From Hespellia sp. (GTDB lineage Bacteria; Bacillota; Clostridia; Lachnospirales; Lachnospiraceae): a stretch of DNA of 40,798 bases. The translations under genes were made by a program, and so were the position numbers. Numbering within the stretch: the first letter of the stretch is position 1; each line of letters starts with the position of its first letter. The DNA is taken from the NCBI GenBank assembly GCA_028689735.1, contig JAQVCP010000022.1, forward strand, positions 1 to 40,798. Reading direction: 5' to 3'. The notes under the pieces were generated by a model. It was not told the origin of the DNA, made no database searches, and was given only the letters and a program-made list of their open reading frames with translations. Shown here piece by piece: positions 40,635 through 40,798 of the stretch.

Positions 40635-40679
40635 ATGATACGTTTTATAATTGTAGCAGTATTTTTAATTTCTTTGTAA
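40635..40679 (+). pseudogene. Truncated start of a membrane-protein gene, possibly plsC
   Basis: A well-formed promoter and ribosome site lead into an ORF of only 14 codons, MIRFIIVAVFLISL. This resembles the first helix of Lachnospiraceae 1-acyl-glycerol-3-phosphate acyltransferases (PlsC). The stop falls in TTTGTAACTGTTCAGTACCC, after which coding character is lost. An element inserted here, or a deletion, would explain it. Identity is tentative because so few residues remain. Confidence 0.4.
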
Positions 40680-40798
40680 CTGTTCAGTACCCTAATATCT
40701 AACAAGTACTATATTTGTGCAAAACAGAGAAAATAATTTTTCTGTTTTAGCACCAGTTTTAGGTTTTTAGAAAGGTTATCCACCACTTCCATCTGATT
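40680..40798. other. Right-edge region with AT hairpin, possibly start of a mobile element
   Basis: AACAGAGAAAA (40723-40733) pairs with TTTTTCTGTTT (40737-40747), giving a terminator-like stem usable in both directions. On the minus strand the last 90 bp are open (ending LSKNLKLVLKQKNYFLCF) and could be the end of a gene that lies beyond the window. Nothing firm can be said. Confidence 0.3.

Noticed and set aside
1-40798. CRISPR arrays, rRNA and tRNA genes
   Set aside because: I looked for regularly spaced repeats, tRNA cloverleaf motifs and conserved rRNA segments by eye and found none; integration at guaA rather than a tRNA is consistent with this.

Overview
The window comes from a spore-forming Firmicute, most likely a Lachnospiraceae member (Blautia/Dorea/Coprococcus-like). 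The evidence is spoIIID, spoIIR and a SipL-type DUF3794-LysM protein, a DnaE-PfkA-DUF1934 block with a Crh-like HPr upstream, a trigger-factor-like lipoprotein, and moderately AT-rich DNA. Most genes lie on the minus strand.

Layout. (1) 1-2.45 kb: edge of an integrative element next to the 3' end of guaA, with a tyrosine integrase (cut by the window), a small HTH/excisionase-like protein, a divergent XRE regulator and an unknown 219-aa protein. (2) 2.5-7.7 kb: chromosomal genes guaA, a MATE transporter, a large membrane protein (DUF6020-like) and spoIIID. (3) 7.8-20.0 kb: an AT-rich accessory island. It has a SpoIIID-like remnant, an AAA/DUF4143 ATPase, then a run of small, functionally unrelated minus-strand genes and gene fragments (P-loop kinase, SRPBCC fragment, methyltransferase, DUF6560-like proteins, DUF3784, DUF1697, GNAT, DUF3592-like, DUF3795 fragment). 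It is interrupted by an IS200/IS605 element (tnpA+tnpB) and closed by a DDE insertion sequence. (4) 20.0-27.5 kb: DUF5107/TPR protein, large hybrid histidine kinase, FKBP/trigger-factor lipoprotein, small membrane-anchored protein. (5) 27.5-40.5 kb: conserved minus-strand housekeeping and sporulation genes: DUF1934, pfkA, dnaE, Crh-like HPr, CvfB-like S1 protein, acyl-ACP thioesterase, cation-efflux protein, spoIIR, GntR regulator, ispE, sipL-like, PrcB-like lipoprotein. (6) The right edge holds a promoter and the first codons of what looks like a disrupted plsC.

Main discovery candidate. In the 9.7-17.5 kb run, several unrelated genes are followed by copies of the same ~24-bp sequence, consensus (gene strand) WTYCCAGCTTGTAGRRTTGR followed by AAAA. 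Three copies start at the first base after the stop codon. The copies align without gaps, most can form a short hairpin, and their purine-rich 3' end often supplies the next gene's Shine-Dalgarno. One-strand orientation, tiny unrelated genes, truncated genes at junctions and a shared 3' site together look like a gene-cassette array (integron-like in architecture), but no recombinase for it is visible here. One copy coincides with the probable left end of the IS200/IS605 element, so mobilisation by a Y1 transposase is the main alternative. All of this was read by eye; no database search was run.
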